DNA from: Mycolicibacterium fortuitum subsp. fortuitum
GTDB taxonomy: Bacteria > Actinomycetota > Actinomycetes > Mycobacteriales > Mycobacteriaceae
Length of the DNA: 64,000 bases
NCBI RefSeq assembly: GCF_022179545.1
Contig: NZ_AP025518.1
Location: forward strand, 5,208,001 to 5,272,000
Direction of reading: 5' to 3'
Shown: in pieces, positions 44,401-52,874 of the stretch
Numbering within the stretch: the stretch's first letter is position 1
Layout of the letters: each line of letters opens with the position of its first letter
Notes under the pieces: model-generated
Database searches by the model: none
Seen by the model: only the letters and a program-made list of their open reading frames with translations
Told to the model about the DNA's origin: nothing
Position numbers and translations under genes: made by a program

Positions 44401-44665
44401 CATCTACGACGCCGGCCGGCGTGAACCGCTGCCGCTGCCGATCAAGACCTCCTACGCGTGGGCAGCGGCGCGCCACGCGGGCGACGACCCTGAACACGAG
44501 GCCGGATTCCGTTGGCGCAGCGGCAAATTTCCCGGCGAGAACGAGGCACCCGCTCATGTGCGGGCGTGGGGCCGCGGTGCGCCGTTGAGCAGCCTGGTCG
44601 GACTGGGCGAGTATTCCGAGCGGTTGTGGCTACCGCTGCTGCAGGCCGAGAGGTCGGCCAGGTGA
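41453..44665 (+). CDS. recC: Exonuclease V (RecBCD) gamma subunit
   Basis: 1070 residues. The N-terminus LHLHRAERTDLLADGLADLL and VLVPAKGVERWLSQRLSNRLG are typical of RecC, with a catalytically degenerate SF1 helicase fold. In E. coli this subunit splits the DNA strands and recognises Chi; in mycobacteria RecBCD serves mainly single-strand annealing, while AdnAB handles recombination resection. recB begins within its stop (GTGA), so recC-recB-recD is a single operon. Confidence 0.95.
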   Translation: MALHLHRAERTDLLADGLADLLSHPPVDPFAQELVLVPAKGVERWLSQRLSNRLGICAAVEFRNPRSLIAELTGTAEDDPWSADAMAWPLLAAIDDNLDQPWCEPVATHLGHFETGDEYELRQGRRYAVARRLAGLFASYARQRPQLLVDWAGLPGDLSWQKPLWQALVERIDAEPPHVRHAKTVARLTESRTDLPERLSLFGHTRLPVTEIELLTALSIHHDLHLWLPHPSDDLWQPLAAHTGPLPRREDNSHRDVRHPLLATLGRDLRELQRGLPVPDTDEYLSGTGYPDTLLGWLQSDIAANAVRPAGRVPRREDRSVQVHSCHGPARQIEVLREVLLGLLADDPTLEPRDILVMCPDIETYAPLITAGFGLGEVVPRTRGAQISIGAHPAHKLRVRLADRALVQTNQLLSVAASVLDLAGGRATASEVLNLAESDPVRARFGFTDDDLEAIAAWVREANIRWGFDQEHRSPYGVEFLHNTWRFGIDRILAGVAMSDDSHAWLGTTLPLDDVSSNRVELAGRFAEFVEQLRSTVDQLSGVRPLQEWLTALGSGIEALAYSDEEWPAAQVQREFAEIIEDAGAGGTPMRLSDVRALLDRHLAGRPTRANFRTGTLTVCTMVPMRSVPHRVVCLVGLDDGVFPRLGAIDGDDALARDPRTGERDIRSEDRQLLLDAIGAATQTLVVTYTGANEYSGQARPPAVPLAELLDTLRITAEQPVDVVTIHPLQPFDIRNVTPGALLPEGPFTFDPTALTAAQANAGRRAERPAFFAHRLPAPPLGDVALEDLVTFFKDPVKGFFRALDYTLPWDVDGVSDVMPVEIDALEEWTVGDRMLSDILRGMTPADAQQAEWRRGTLPPGQLGWRRAIALRDQCALLATEALRYRDTDPQAYDVDIDLGGGRRLTGTIAEVFGDRLVSVTYSKLDGKHLLQSWIPLLALAAGHPGRDWSAVCIGRPRRGDTPRVEGLGSPDNPVDLLADLVAIYDAGRREPLPLPIKTSYAWAAARHAGDDPEHEAGFRWRSGKFPGENEAPAHVRAWGRGAPLSSLVGLGEYSERLWLPLLQAERSAR

Positions 44666-47600
44666 ACGTTTTCGATCTCCTCGGCCCGCTGCCGCAGACC
44701 AACAGCACCACGGTCCTGGAGGCCAGCGCCGGCACAGGCAAGACCTTCGCGCTGGCCGGTTTGGTGACTCGGTTGGTGGCCGAGGGCGCCGCGACGCTGG
44801 ATCAGATGCTGCTCATCACGTTCGGCCGGGCCGCCAGCCAGGAACTGCGGGAGCGGGTGCGGGCCCAGATCGTCGGGGCCTTGGCAGCTTTGGAGGACCC
44901 GTCACGCGCCGACAACGATCTGTTGCAGTACCTGATCGCCGACGACCAGCTGGTGCGGGGGCAGCGGCTGCGCGACGCCCTGGCCGGTTTCGATGCCGCC
45001 ACGATCGCCACCACACATCAGTTCTGCCAGATCGTGCTGAAATCCCTTGGTGTGGCCGGGGACAGCGATTCCGGTGTGACGCTCGTCGAGAGTCTTGACG
45101 AACTGGTCTGCGAGATCGTCGACGATCTGTATCTGGCGCACTTCGGCGCGCAGCGCGACACTCCGGAGCTGGGATACGCCGAAGCCTTACGACTGGCCCG
45201 CGTCGTGGTGGCCAATCCGGCGACCGAGTTGCGCCCGTTCGATCCCGAACCGGAATCCCCGGCCGGTATTCGTCTGGGCTTCGCCCGGGCTGTGCTGGCG
45301 GAGTTGGAGATTCGCAAGCGGCGTCGCGGCGTGCTTGGCTATGACGATCTGCTGACCCGGTTGGCCGGCGCCCTGGCGGCGGAGAACTCCGCGGCCCGGG
45401 CCCGGATGGCGCAACGCTGGCCGATCGTCATGGTCGACGAATTCCAGGACACCGACCCGGTGCAGTGGCAGGTGATCGAGCGGGCGTTCTCCGGACAGTC
45501 CACCCTGATCCTGATCGGAGACCCCAAGCAGGCGATCTATGCGTTTCGAGGCGGGGACATCGACACCTATCTGCGGGCCGCCGCCACGGCCGGGGACAAG
45601 CAGACGCTGGGCACCAACTGGCGCAGCGACAGCGTGCTGGTGGAGCGGCTGCAGGTGGTGCTGGGCGGCGCCGAACTCGGCGGGCCCGACATCGTGGTGC
45701 ATGACGTGCAGGCCCACCATCAGGGGCATCGACTGGCCGGCGCGCCGCGCAACGATCCGTTCCGGTTGCGTGTGGTCACGCGGAATCGCACCGGCACCCG
45801 GGTGATTCCGATCGCGGACCTGCGCAACCACATCGGCAAGGATCTCGCCGCCGACATCGGCGCCCTGCTGAACAGCGACGCCACCTTCTGTGACAGACCG
45901 CTGCAGGCCGGCGACATCGCGGTGATCGTCGAGACCCACAAGGATGCCCGGGCCTGCCACACCGCACTGCTCGACGCCGGCATCCCCGCCGTCTACACCG
46001 GTGATTCGGACGTGTTCAATTCCGAGGCGGCCGAGGACTGGCTGTATCTGTTGGAAGCCTTCGATCAGCCGTACCGCCCAGGCCTGGTGCGGGCCGCGGC
46101 GGCCACGGTGTTTTTCGGGGAGACGGCGGAAACCCTTGCCGCGGGCGGTGATGCGTTGACCGATCGTATCGCCGATACGCTGCGCACCTGGGCTGGGCAC
46201 GCCCGTGAGCGTGGTGTGGCAGCGATTTTCGAGGCCGCGCAGCTGGCCGGGATGGGCAAGCGCGTGTTGTCCTGGCAGGGCGGGGAACGGTTGATGACCG
46301 ACCTGGCCCACATGACCCAGTTGCTCGGCGACACCGCACACCGGGAGGGGTTCGGGCTGGCCGCCCTGCGGGACTGGCTGCGCACTCAGCGCAGTGAGGG
46401 TGGCGGCGCGTCAGAGCGCAACCGTCGTCTGGACAGCGACGCGGCTGCGGTGCAGATCATGACGGTGTGGGTGAGCAAGGGGCTGCAGTTCCCGATCGTG
46501 TATCTGCCGTTCGCGTTCAATCGGTATGTGCCGGAACCGGATCTGGTCCTGTTCCACGACGAGGGGGTGCGCTGCCTGCAGATCGGCGGACCGGACCCGG
46601 CGGTGACGCGGGCGGGCCGGGCCGAGGCGGCCGCCGACGACAGCCGCCTGACGTACGTGGCGGTGACTCGAGCCCAGTCGCAGGTGGTGGCGTGGTGGGC
46701 ACCGTCCAACGACGAGCCGAACGGCGGCCTGTCGCGGCTGCTGCGGGGCCGGGCGCCCGGGCAGGCCGCGGTGCCCGATCGGTGCGCACCGGCCAGGGTC
46801 TCCGATGACGATGCGCTGGCGCGGCTGCGGGCGTGGGAGGCCGCGGGTGGCCCGGTGTTGGAGGAGTCGGTGATCGGTGCGGTCGAACCGATGCCCGGCC
46901 CGGTGTTGCCGGATGGCCTGGCGGCGCGGCATTTCCACCGTTCCATCGACACTGCATGGCGGCGTACCTCGTACTCGGGGCTGCTGCGGGCGGCCGAGGA
47001 CGGCGAGAACTCCGGGGTCTCCAGTGAGCCGGAGGTCGTCGAGCTCGACGACGAGTCAGCCGATATCCCGGTCCTGGCCCCCGCGCAGGGTGCCGACGTG
47101 CCCTCCCCCATGGCCGCACTGCCGACGGGAGCCGCGTTCGGCTCGCTCGTGCACGCGGTGCTGGAGACCGCTGACCCACTGGCCGTCGATCTGACGGCCG
47201 AACTGCAGGCCGAGGTGCGCAGGCATGCGGCTCGCTGGCCGGTCGAGGTCGAGACCGACGAGCTGGCCGCCGCGCTGCTGCCGATGCACGACACCCCGCT
47301 GGGCCCGTTGGCGCCGGGGTTGACACTGCGCCAGATCGGGCTGGCAGACCGGCTGTGTGAGTTGGACTTCGAATTCCCGATGGCCGGCGGGGATCTGCGT
47401 GGCGGTGAGTTCGCTCGCTTGTCCGACGTGGGGACCCTGCTCGCCGAGCATCTGCCCGCTGACGATCCGCTGGCCGTCTATGCCGAGCGGCTGTCTTCCG
47501 GGCTGCTGGGTCGCCAGCCGCTACGCGGCTATCTGTCCGGTTCGGTGGATGTGGTGCTGCGGATCGGGCAGCGTTTCGTGATCGTCGACTACAAGACCAA

Positions 47601-47916
47601 CTGGCTGGGCACCGGCGACGCGACGCTCACCGCGGCCGATTACGGACGGGCCAGGATGGTCGAGGCCATGCTGCACTCCGACTACCCGTTGCAGGCCTTG
47701 CTGTACAGCGTTGTGCTGCACAGGTTCCTGACCTGGCGACTGCCCGGCTACGACCCGGTGACCCATCTGGGCGGGGTGATGTACCTGTTCGTCCGCGGAA
47801 TGTGCGGGGCACAGACACCCGTTGTCGACGGACATCCGGCCGGGGTGTTCAGCTGGGAGCCGCCCGCCGCATTGGTCATCGCGATGTCGGAGCTGCTGGA
47901 CAAGGGGGCTCGGTGA
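44662..47916 (+). CDS. recB: Exonuclease V (RecBCD) beta subunit, helicase-nuclease
   Basis: 1084 residues from the GTG overlapping the recC stop. Walker A ASAGTGKTF near residue 21, motif II VDEFQDTDPVQW, GDPKQAIYAFRGGD, and the C-terminal nuclease core with Asp in YLSGSVDVVLRIG and the catalytic DYKTNW near 975. A 3'-5' motor plus nuclease of the complex. Its stop overlaps the recD start by one base. Confidence 0.96.
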   Translation: MNVFDLLGPLPQTNSTTVLEASAGTGKTFALAGLVTRLVAEGAATLDQMLLITFGRAASQELRERVRAQIVGALAALEDPSRADNDLLQYLIADDQLVRGQRLRDALAGFDAATIATTHQFCQIVLKSLGVAGDSDSGVTLVESLDELVCEIVDDLYLAHFGAQRDTPELGYAEALRLARVVVANPATELRPFDPEPESPAGIRLGFARAVLAELEIRKRRRGVLGYDDLLTRLAGALAAENSAARARMAQRWPIVMVDEFQDTDPVQWQVIERAFSGQSTLILIGDPKQAIYAFRGGDIDTYLRAAATAGDKQTLGTNWRSDSVLVERLQVVLGGAELGGPDIVVHDVQAHHQGHRLAGAPRNDPFRLRVVTRNRTGTRVIPIADLRNHIGKDLAADIGALLNSDATFCDRPLQAGDIAVIVETHKDARACHTALLDAGIPAVYTGDSDVFNSEAAEDWLYLLEAFDQPYRPGLVRAAAATVFFGETAETLAAGGDALTDRIADTLRTWAGHARERGVAAIFEAAQLAGMGKRVLSWQGGERLMTDLAHMTQLLGDTAHREGFGLAALRDWLRTQRSEGGGASERNRRLDSDAAAVQIMTVWVSKGLQFPIVYLPFAFNRYVPEPDLVLFHDEGVRCLQIGGPDPAVTRAGRAEAAADDSRLTYVAVTRAQSQVVAWWAPSNDEPNGGLSRLLRGRAPGQAAVPDRCAPARVSDDDALARLRAWEAAGGPVLEESVIGAVEPMPGPVLPDGLAARHFHRSIDTAWRRTSYSGLLRAAEDGENSGVSSEPEVVELDDESADIPVLAPAQGADVPSPMAALPTGAAFGSLVHAVLETADPLAVDLTAELQAEVRRHAARWPVEVETDELAAALLPMHDTPLGPLAPGLTLRQIGLADRLCELDFEFPMAGGDLRGGEFARLSDVGTLLAEHLPADDPLAVYAERLSSGLLGRQPLRGYLSGSVDVVLRIGQRFVIVDYKTNWLGTGDATLTAADYGRARMVEAMLHSDYPLQALLYSVVLHRFLTWRLPGYDPVTHLGGVMYLFVRGMCGAQTPVVDGHPAGVFSWEPPAALVIAMSELLDKGAR

Positions 47917-49565
47917 TGTTGGACGCGTTCGCCGAGATCCTGGAGCCCGCCGATGTCCAAGTGGCCCAACGGTTGAGCACCCTGTCCGGGACCACCGACG
48001 CATCGGTCACTCTGGCCCTGGCGTTGGCGGTGCGGGCCCTGCGCGGCGGTTCGGTGTGTGTAGATCTGCGGTCCGTGGCAGAGCAGACCCAGCTGCCCGA
48101 GCTGCCATGGCCCGCCGTCGATCAGTGGCTGGCGGCCGTGGCGGCCAGCCCATTGCTGGGCACTCCCCCGGTACTGCGACTATTCGGCGATCTGCTGTAC
48201 CTCGACCGGTACTGGTTGGAGGAACAGCAGGTGTGCGACGACGTGCTGACGCTGGTCGCCACCAAACCGGGTGGCTCGATCCCGGACGTGACCCGGCTGT
48301 TCCCACCGGGTTTCGAAGAACAGCGGGCAGCTGCGAAGGTGGCGTTGTCGCAGGGCCTCACAGTGCTCACGGGCGGTCCGGGCACCGGCAAGACGACCAC
48401 GGTGGCGCGCCTGTTGGCGCTGCTGGCCGAACAGGCCGCGCTGGCCGGTCACCCGCCACTGCGTATCGCGCTTGCCGCACCCACCGGCAAGGCCGCCGCC
48501 CGCCTGCAGGAGGCGGTGCAGCTGGAGGTGGACCGGCTCGACGCGGTGGACCGTGACCGGATCTCCGGCCTGCAGGCCACCACGTTGCACCGGCTTCTGG
48601 GGTCACGCCCGGACACGTCGTCCCGGTTCCGGCATCATCGGGGGAATCGTCTGCCGCACGACGTGATCGTCGTCGACGAGACGTCGATGGTGTCGCTGAC
48701 CATGATGGCCCGATTGTTGGAGGCGGTGCGGCCGCAAACCCGCCTGCTGCTCGTCGGCGATCCCGATCAGCTCGCCTCGGTGGAAGCCGGTGCCGTGTTG
48801 GCCGATCTGGTCGACGGGCTGGGATCACGTGGGGTCGCGGCGCTGCAAACCTCGCACCGGTTCGGCGAGTCGATCGGTGCGCTGGCCTCAGCAATCCGGG
48901 CCGGGGACGTCTCCGGTGCGGTCGAGGTACTGGCGGCCGGCGGTGAGCACGTCGAGTGGGTGTCCTCGCAGGCCGATGAGCGACTGCGGGAAGTGCTTGT
49001 GCCGCATGCTCTTGCGCTGCGCCAGGCGGCGGTCCTGGGGGATGCCGGTACGGCACTTGACATTCTCGACGAGCACCGGTTGTTGTGTGCGCATCGGAGC
49101 GGTCCGTTCGGTGTCGCGCAGTGGAACCGTCAAGTGCAGCGTTGGCTGGCCGAGGCGACCGGAGAACCGACCTGGGCAACGTGGTACGTCGGACGGCCCA
49201 TTCTGGTGACCGCCAACGATTATGGGCTCAAGCTCTACAACGGCGATACCGGCGTCACCGTCGCTACCCCGGACGGGCTGCGTGCCGTGGTGGGTGGTTC
49301 GGGAACGTTCGCGACGGGCCGGCTCACCGAGGTGGAGACCATGCACGCCATGACGATCCACAAGTCTCAGGGCAGCCAGGCTGACGAGGTGACCGTGCTG
49401 CTACCACCCGAGGAATCGCGCTTGTTGACGCGTGAGTTGTTCTACACCGCGGTCACCCGGGCCAAGACGCGCGTTCGCGTCGTCGGGTCCGAAGCGGAGA
49501 TCCGCGCAGCTATCGCCCGGCAGGCAGTCCGTGCGACCGGCCTGCGAAAGCGGCTGAAGCTCTAA
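47916..49565 (+). CDS. recD: Exonuclease V (RecBCD) alpha subunit, 5'-3' helicase
   Basis: 549 residues from the ATG in a TGATG overlap with recB. Walker A GGPGTGKTTT near residue 153, Walker B VVDETSMV, motif III GDPDQLASVEAG, and the C-terminal MTIHKSQGSQADEV. The N-terminal ~110 residues form the RecB-interacting domain. The stop codon overlaps that of the convergent small membrane gene. Confidence 0.96.
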   Translation: MLDAFAEILEPADVQVAQRLSTLSGTTDASVTLALALAVRALRGGSVCVDLRSVAEQTQLPELPWPAVDQWLAAVAASPLLGTPPVLRLFGDLLYLDRYWLEEQQVCDDVLTLVATKPGGSIPDVTRLFPPGFEEQRAAAKVALSQGLTVLTGGPGTGKTTTVARLLALLAEQAALAGHPPLRIALAAPTGKAAARLQEAVQLEVDRLDAVDRDRISGLQATTLHRLLGSRPDTSSRFRHHRGNRLPHDVIVVDETSMVSLTMMARLLEAVRPQTRLLLVGDPDQLASVEAGAVLADLVDGLGSRGVAALQTSHRFGESIGALASAIRAGDVSGAVEVLAAGGEHVEWVSSQADERLREVLVPHALALRQAAVLGDAGTALDILDEHRLLCAHRSGPFGVAQWNRQVQRWLAEATGEPTWATWYVGRPILVTANDYGLKLYNGDTGVTVATPDGLRAVVGGSGTFATGRLTEVETMHAMTIHKSQGSQADEVTVLLPPEESRLLTRELFYTAVTRAKTRVRVVGSEAEIRAAIARQAVRATGLRKRLKL

Positions 49566-49711
49566 ACAGCGCGTCCGGCGAAAAATGCACCGGAGACGAG
49601 GCCGATCACGATTGCCAGGGTAGGTAAGCCCATCGCCACAGCCGTCACCACGCCGGCGACCGCGCCGATGCCAAGCACCAGCAGAAGTACGCCCACAAAT
49701 GCACCGACCAT
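49562..49711 (-). CDS. Small hydrophobic protein, 49 residues
   Basis: Starts at an ATG with AGGAAAGG about eight bases upstream; the longer frame to 49783 lacks this. Nearly the whole protein is hydrophobic and Gly-rich (VGVLLLVLGIGAVAGVVTAV, LAIVIGLVSGAFFAG), forming two membrane helices. Function unknown. Tail-to-tail overlap with recD of four bases (CTAA). Confidence 0.55.
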   Translation of the reverse strand: MVGAFVGVLLLVLGIGAVAGVVTAVAMGLPTLAIVIGLVSGAFFAGRAV

Positions 49712-49871
49712 TGCACGCCCTTTCCTATGACAGCGATCACAATGTACATCGTCCGTGCGCTGAATCACATACAGATGAGGCACTAATTCGGTTAACGATT
49801 TCGCGGCAAAATGTATAGCTGAGCTTGGTATATGTCTTGTTCAGCACATCTCAGCGAACTTCGAAGTGACG

Positions 49872-50351
49872 CTAGCCGGCGCCTGAGACGCTCAACGCCC
49901 AGAACACCAGCGCGTTGAGCGCCAGGAACGCCAGCAACGAGGCGGCGAAGGCAGGCCCCCACTTGTTCCTGGGTGCCGCGAACGGCAACACCAGGGCCCA
50001 GAAGAGACTCACCGGCACGGAGATGAGGACGCCGAAGACGATCCCGTAGCCGTGCGGGTCGGTGGCCGGATTCGTGTCGAAGGCCGAGCCCAACATCACG
50101 TAGACCACCAGCGCCCAGAACACCACGGCGCCGCCGCCGACGAGTCCCACGACGCAGCGGATGGCCAAGATGGCTTGGTAGTGCCGATCGGCCACCGAAG
50201 GTGCCGGGACGTACGCCTGCGGCAGGTACGCCTGGGGTCCGTACCGGTCGACCCACTCGTGGGGGTATTCCTCTGGCGGCGTTTCCTCCACAGCACCCCC
50301 CGGTTCGGCTTCCTCACCAGGATAGAACCGCCACCTCAGATCGGCTGACAC
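49872..50351 (-). CDS. Small membrane protein with Pro/Tyr-rich N-terminus, unknown function
   Basis: 159 residues: a polar acidic N-terminus with tyrosine/proline pairs (GPQAYLPQAYVPAPS) and three hydrophobic segments (LAIRCVVGLVGGGAVVFWAL, YGIVFGVLISVPVSLFWALV, FAASLLAFLALNALVFWALS). No family recognised. Lies 12 bases after the secreted hydrolase gene on the same strand, so it may be cotranscribed. Confidence 0.65.
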   Translation of the reverse strand: MSADLRWRFYPGEEAEPGGAVEETPPEEYPHEWVDRYGPQAYLPQAYVPAPSVADRHYQAILAIRCVVGLVGGGAVVFWALVVYVMLGSAFDTNPATDPHGYGIVFGVLISVPVSLFWALVLPFAAPRNKWGPAFAASLLAFLALNALVFWALSVSGAG

Positions 50352-50363
50352 CGATTTGGACCG

Positions 50364-52079
50364 TCAGACGGTCAGCAATACGGACTGTCCGGCCAACGGT
50401 TCGTACACCGCGAACTGGAACAGGGCATCGAGGAGCGGTTGCACCAGGCCGTCCCACGGCGTGGCTTGCACCGGGTCGGTCGAGGTGAACGGAAGCACCA
50501 CTGCAGTGGCAGTGCCCGATGAGGTGGGAATCTCGATGCTCTCCTGCGGCGCACCGTGCACACCGCTGTCGGTGCCGTGATACATGTCGTTGATCCAGCC
50601 GGCCGAAATCGTCTTGACCGCATCGACATTCTGCGGCTGGGAGAATCCAGCGATGAGGTACTCGGCGAATTGCAGAATCGGGTTGGCGCCCTGCAGTCCG
50701 TCGATGTGACGCCCACCGACCAGCATTACGCCGTTGAACTCGCCGGGCCGTGCGGTCTGCAGCTCCTGGCCCACCGTCCCGTTGCGATTCCAGACGTATG
50801 GCTCGGACGAAATGAGTAGCACAGGACGGTAATTGGCGCCCGTGAGGTGTTCGAGCGCCTCGGGCATGTCGTTGTGGGTGTCGACCGCGTCGAGCAGGAC
50901 CACCCCGGCCAGGTCATCGACGGCGCCGTTGTCGACCATGCGGCCGGCGGCACCGGTGACCAGCATGCCGCCCAGAGAATGGCCGACCAGGACGAATTTG
51001 GTGGGCAGGGTGACAGGGTGCCCCGCCGCTGCGCTGGCGCTCGCGGTCAGTTCGGGCCGGCCGTCGGCGAACAGGTCGGCCACGGACTGCTGCATCGGTT
51101 CACCGCCGATCCACTCGCCACGGGTGTCGAACAGGTTGGACGACAGGGTGGGGACGACGACGATGCTGTTTGTCTCCTCCGCCAGATACGCCGCGGTATA
51201 GCTGTACATGGGACCGGTGGCCATGAATCCGTGCTGTAGGTAGATCACGCCGCCGGCGGAGTCCGGGTCTTCGGGGAAGTACCAATCGGCTCGCACGGTC
51301 TGATTGGTGCCCGGCATCTCCAGTGTTGAGGTGCGGACCGTGACGTTGCTGCCCGGCGGGAGGACGGGCGGACCCGAAAACACTTGCAGTGCAGCGCCGA
51401 CCACGTTGAATACCAACGAGCCGACGATGTTGACCAGCGGCGCCGACCGGGGCGCGGCGACCGGTGGGGTCATCGCGGCGATCGGCTTGACAACCCGACG
51501 GTCCTGACCCGAAACCGGATTCGCGATCCTGTCGGCGATATCGGTCAGCACGGCGCGACCCTCGGTCGTGACACGGCCGACGACCTCGCTGAGGGCTGTG
51601 GGCACCTCCGCCTCGACCGGGCGCGCGTCGACGAAGCCGGGCGCCTTGTCGGCCACGACGGCAGCAGCGACACGCGTCTCGGTTCGAGGGGGCGCGCCAC
51701 GCCTCACCGTGAGTTTGCGATGCGGAAGTGATTGTGAGGACTTCAGGTTCGGCTTGCGTTCGGCGACAACCGTCAGCGCGGCGCGGGCCTGAGCGGTGAT
51801 TCGGTCGGCGATGTCGCGCACCGAGGGAGGCGTCGGCAGCGTTTTCGGCAGTGAGAGTTGCGGGCGCTTGTCCTTGCGCGGACCGGGCCGCGTGCTTCCG
51901 TCACGGTGTTTCTTCGGTGTGCCAGAGTCGTTGGCGGACTGAGTGGTTGACTTGTCGCGGCCGGGGTCGGCATGGGCGGTCGTGACCGTCCCGCCGATCA
52001 GCCCGATCCACAGAGCGGTCAGCAACACGCCCCATCCAGCCGCCATGAACACATGAATTGCCCGCCCCGGTTTGATCAC
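50364..52079 (-). CDS. Secreted alpha/beta hydrolase with long low-complexity N-terminal region
   Basis: 571 residues. A signal-peptide-like segment (VFMAAGWGVLLTALWIGLIG, with AHA cut site near 37) is followed by about 200 residues rich in Lys, Arg, Pro and Ala, then a hydrolase domain. That domain has the oxyanion-type YLQHGFMATGP, the nucleophile in VLVGHSLGGMLVTG, and LLDAVDTHND. The architecture resembles exported mycobacterial lipase/cutinase-like hydrolases with basic N-terminal extensions. The substrate is unknown. It is divergent from a TetR gene, its probable regulator. Confidence 0.8.
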   Translation of the reverse strand: MIKPGRAIHVFMAAGWGVLLTALWIGLIGGTVTTAHADPGRDKSTTQSANDSGTPKKHRDGSTRPGPRKDKRPQLSLPKTLPTPPSVRDIADRITAQARAALTVVAERKPNLKSSQSLPHRKLTVRRGAPPRTETRVAAAVVADKAPGFVDARPVEAEVPTALSEVVGRVTTEGRAVLTDIADRIANPVSGQDRRVVKPIAAMTPPVAAPRSAPLVNIVGSLVFNVVGAALQVFSGPPVLPPGSNVTVRTSTLEMPGTNQTVRADWYFPEDPDSAGGVIYLQHGFMATGPMYSYTAAYLAEETNSIVVVPTLSSNLFDTRGEWIGGEPMQQSVADLFADGRPELTASASAAAGHPVTLPTKFVLVGHSLGGMLVTGAAGRMVDNGAVDDLAGVVLLDAVDTHNDMPEALEHLTGANYRPVLLISSEPYVWNRNGTVGQELQTARPGEFNGVMLVGGRHIDGLQGANPILQFAEYLIAGFSQPQNVDAVKTISAGWINDMYHGTDSGVHGAPQESIEIPTSSGTATAVVLPFTSTDPVQATPWDGLVQPLLDALFQFAVYEPLAGQSVLLTV

Positions 52080-52211
52080 GAAGGCACGCTAACCGGCACC
52101 TCAGACCATCCGCAGGAAAATGAACAAATCAAGCACAATGTTTCTTTAACGAGGCTGTGCGACCCGTCGGGCATACTGAAACCCCATTACGTCGCCGAGC
52201 AGGGAAGTCGA

Positions 52212-52868
52212 TTGTCAGCACCGCAACGTCGCCCCCGGGGTCGACCCGTAGGCGGCGGTAATACCGCCGAGCAGGCGCGCGAGGTGTTGATGGATGCCGC
52301 CGAGCACCTGTTCGTCACCCGCGGGTACCGGGCGTCGACCATGGAAGTCATCGCCCACGAGGCCGGATATTCACGCACGGCGATCTACCGCCAGTTCGCC
52401 AACCGCGATGAGCTGATCGCCGCCATGGTGCAGCGCACCACCCAGCGGCACATGGCGTCGATCATCCCTCGGATACCCGAGGGCGCCGGGCCGGTCGACT
52501 TTCTGGTCGAGAGTCTGGTGATCGTCGCGACCGAACTGGTGTCGGACCCGTTGCTCAACACGATCGCCGACCAGACCCCGGAGGGCACGATCGCCTCGTT
52601 GATCGCGACCGACTCCGAGCTGACCGATCTGGTGACCACCACGATCAAGGCGATGATCGCCGAGGACGCCCGCCAGTTCCGGCCCGGTCTCGACCCACAT
52701 GACCTGGCGCAGTTCATCATCGCGACCGCACTGGGCTTCCTGGTGAAGACCGTCCCCGACATCACCGACCCCGACGTGGCGCGGCGCTACATCCAGACGT
52801 TCGTCCTGCCTGCGATCGTGCACGAGCCGCCCGCGCCACAGCGGGTGTTCCCCGGCGGATCCGGATAA
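52212..52868 (+). CDS. TetR/AcrR family transcriptional regulator
   Basis: 218 residues from a TTG at 52212 with AGGGAAG about four bases upstream; the frame runs further back to 51972 but that part overlaps the divergent hydrolase. HTH: STMEVIAHEAGYSRTAIYRQFANRDELIAAM. The C-terminal part (SDPLLNTIADQTPEGTIASL, FIIATALGFLVKT) is a TetR ligand domain. The 130-base divergent region is AT-rich and likely carries both promoters. It converges on the beta-propeller protein gene. Confidence 0.87.
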   Translation: MSAPQRRPRGRPVGGGNTAEQAREVLMDAAEHLFVTRGYRASTMEVIAHEAGYSRTAIYRQFANRDELIAAMVQRTTQRHMASIIPRIPEGAGPVDFLVESLVIVATELVSDPLLNTIADQTPEGTIASLIATDSELTDLVTTTIKAMIAEDARQFRPGLDPHDLAQFIIATALGFLVKTVPDITDPDVARRYIQTFVLPAIVHEPPAPQRVFPGGSG

Positions 52869-52874
52869 CCCCGG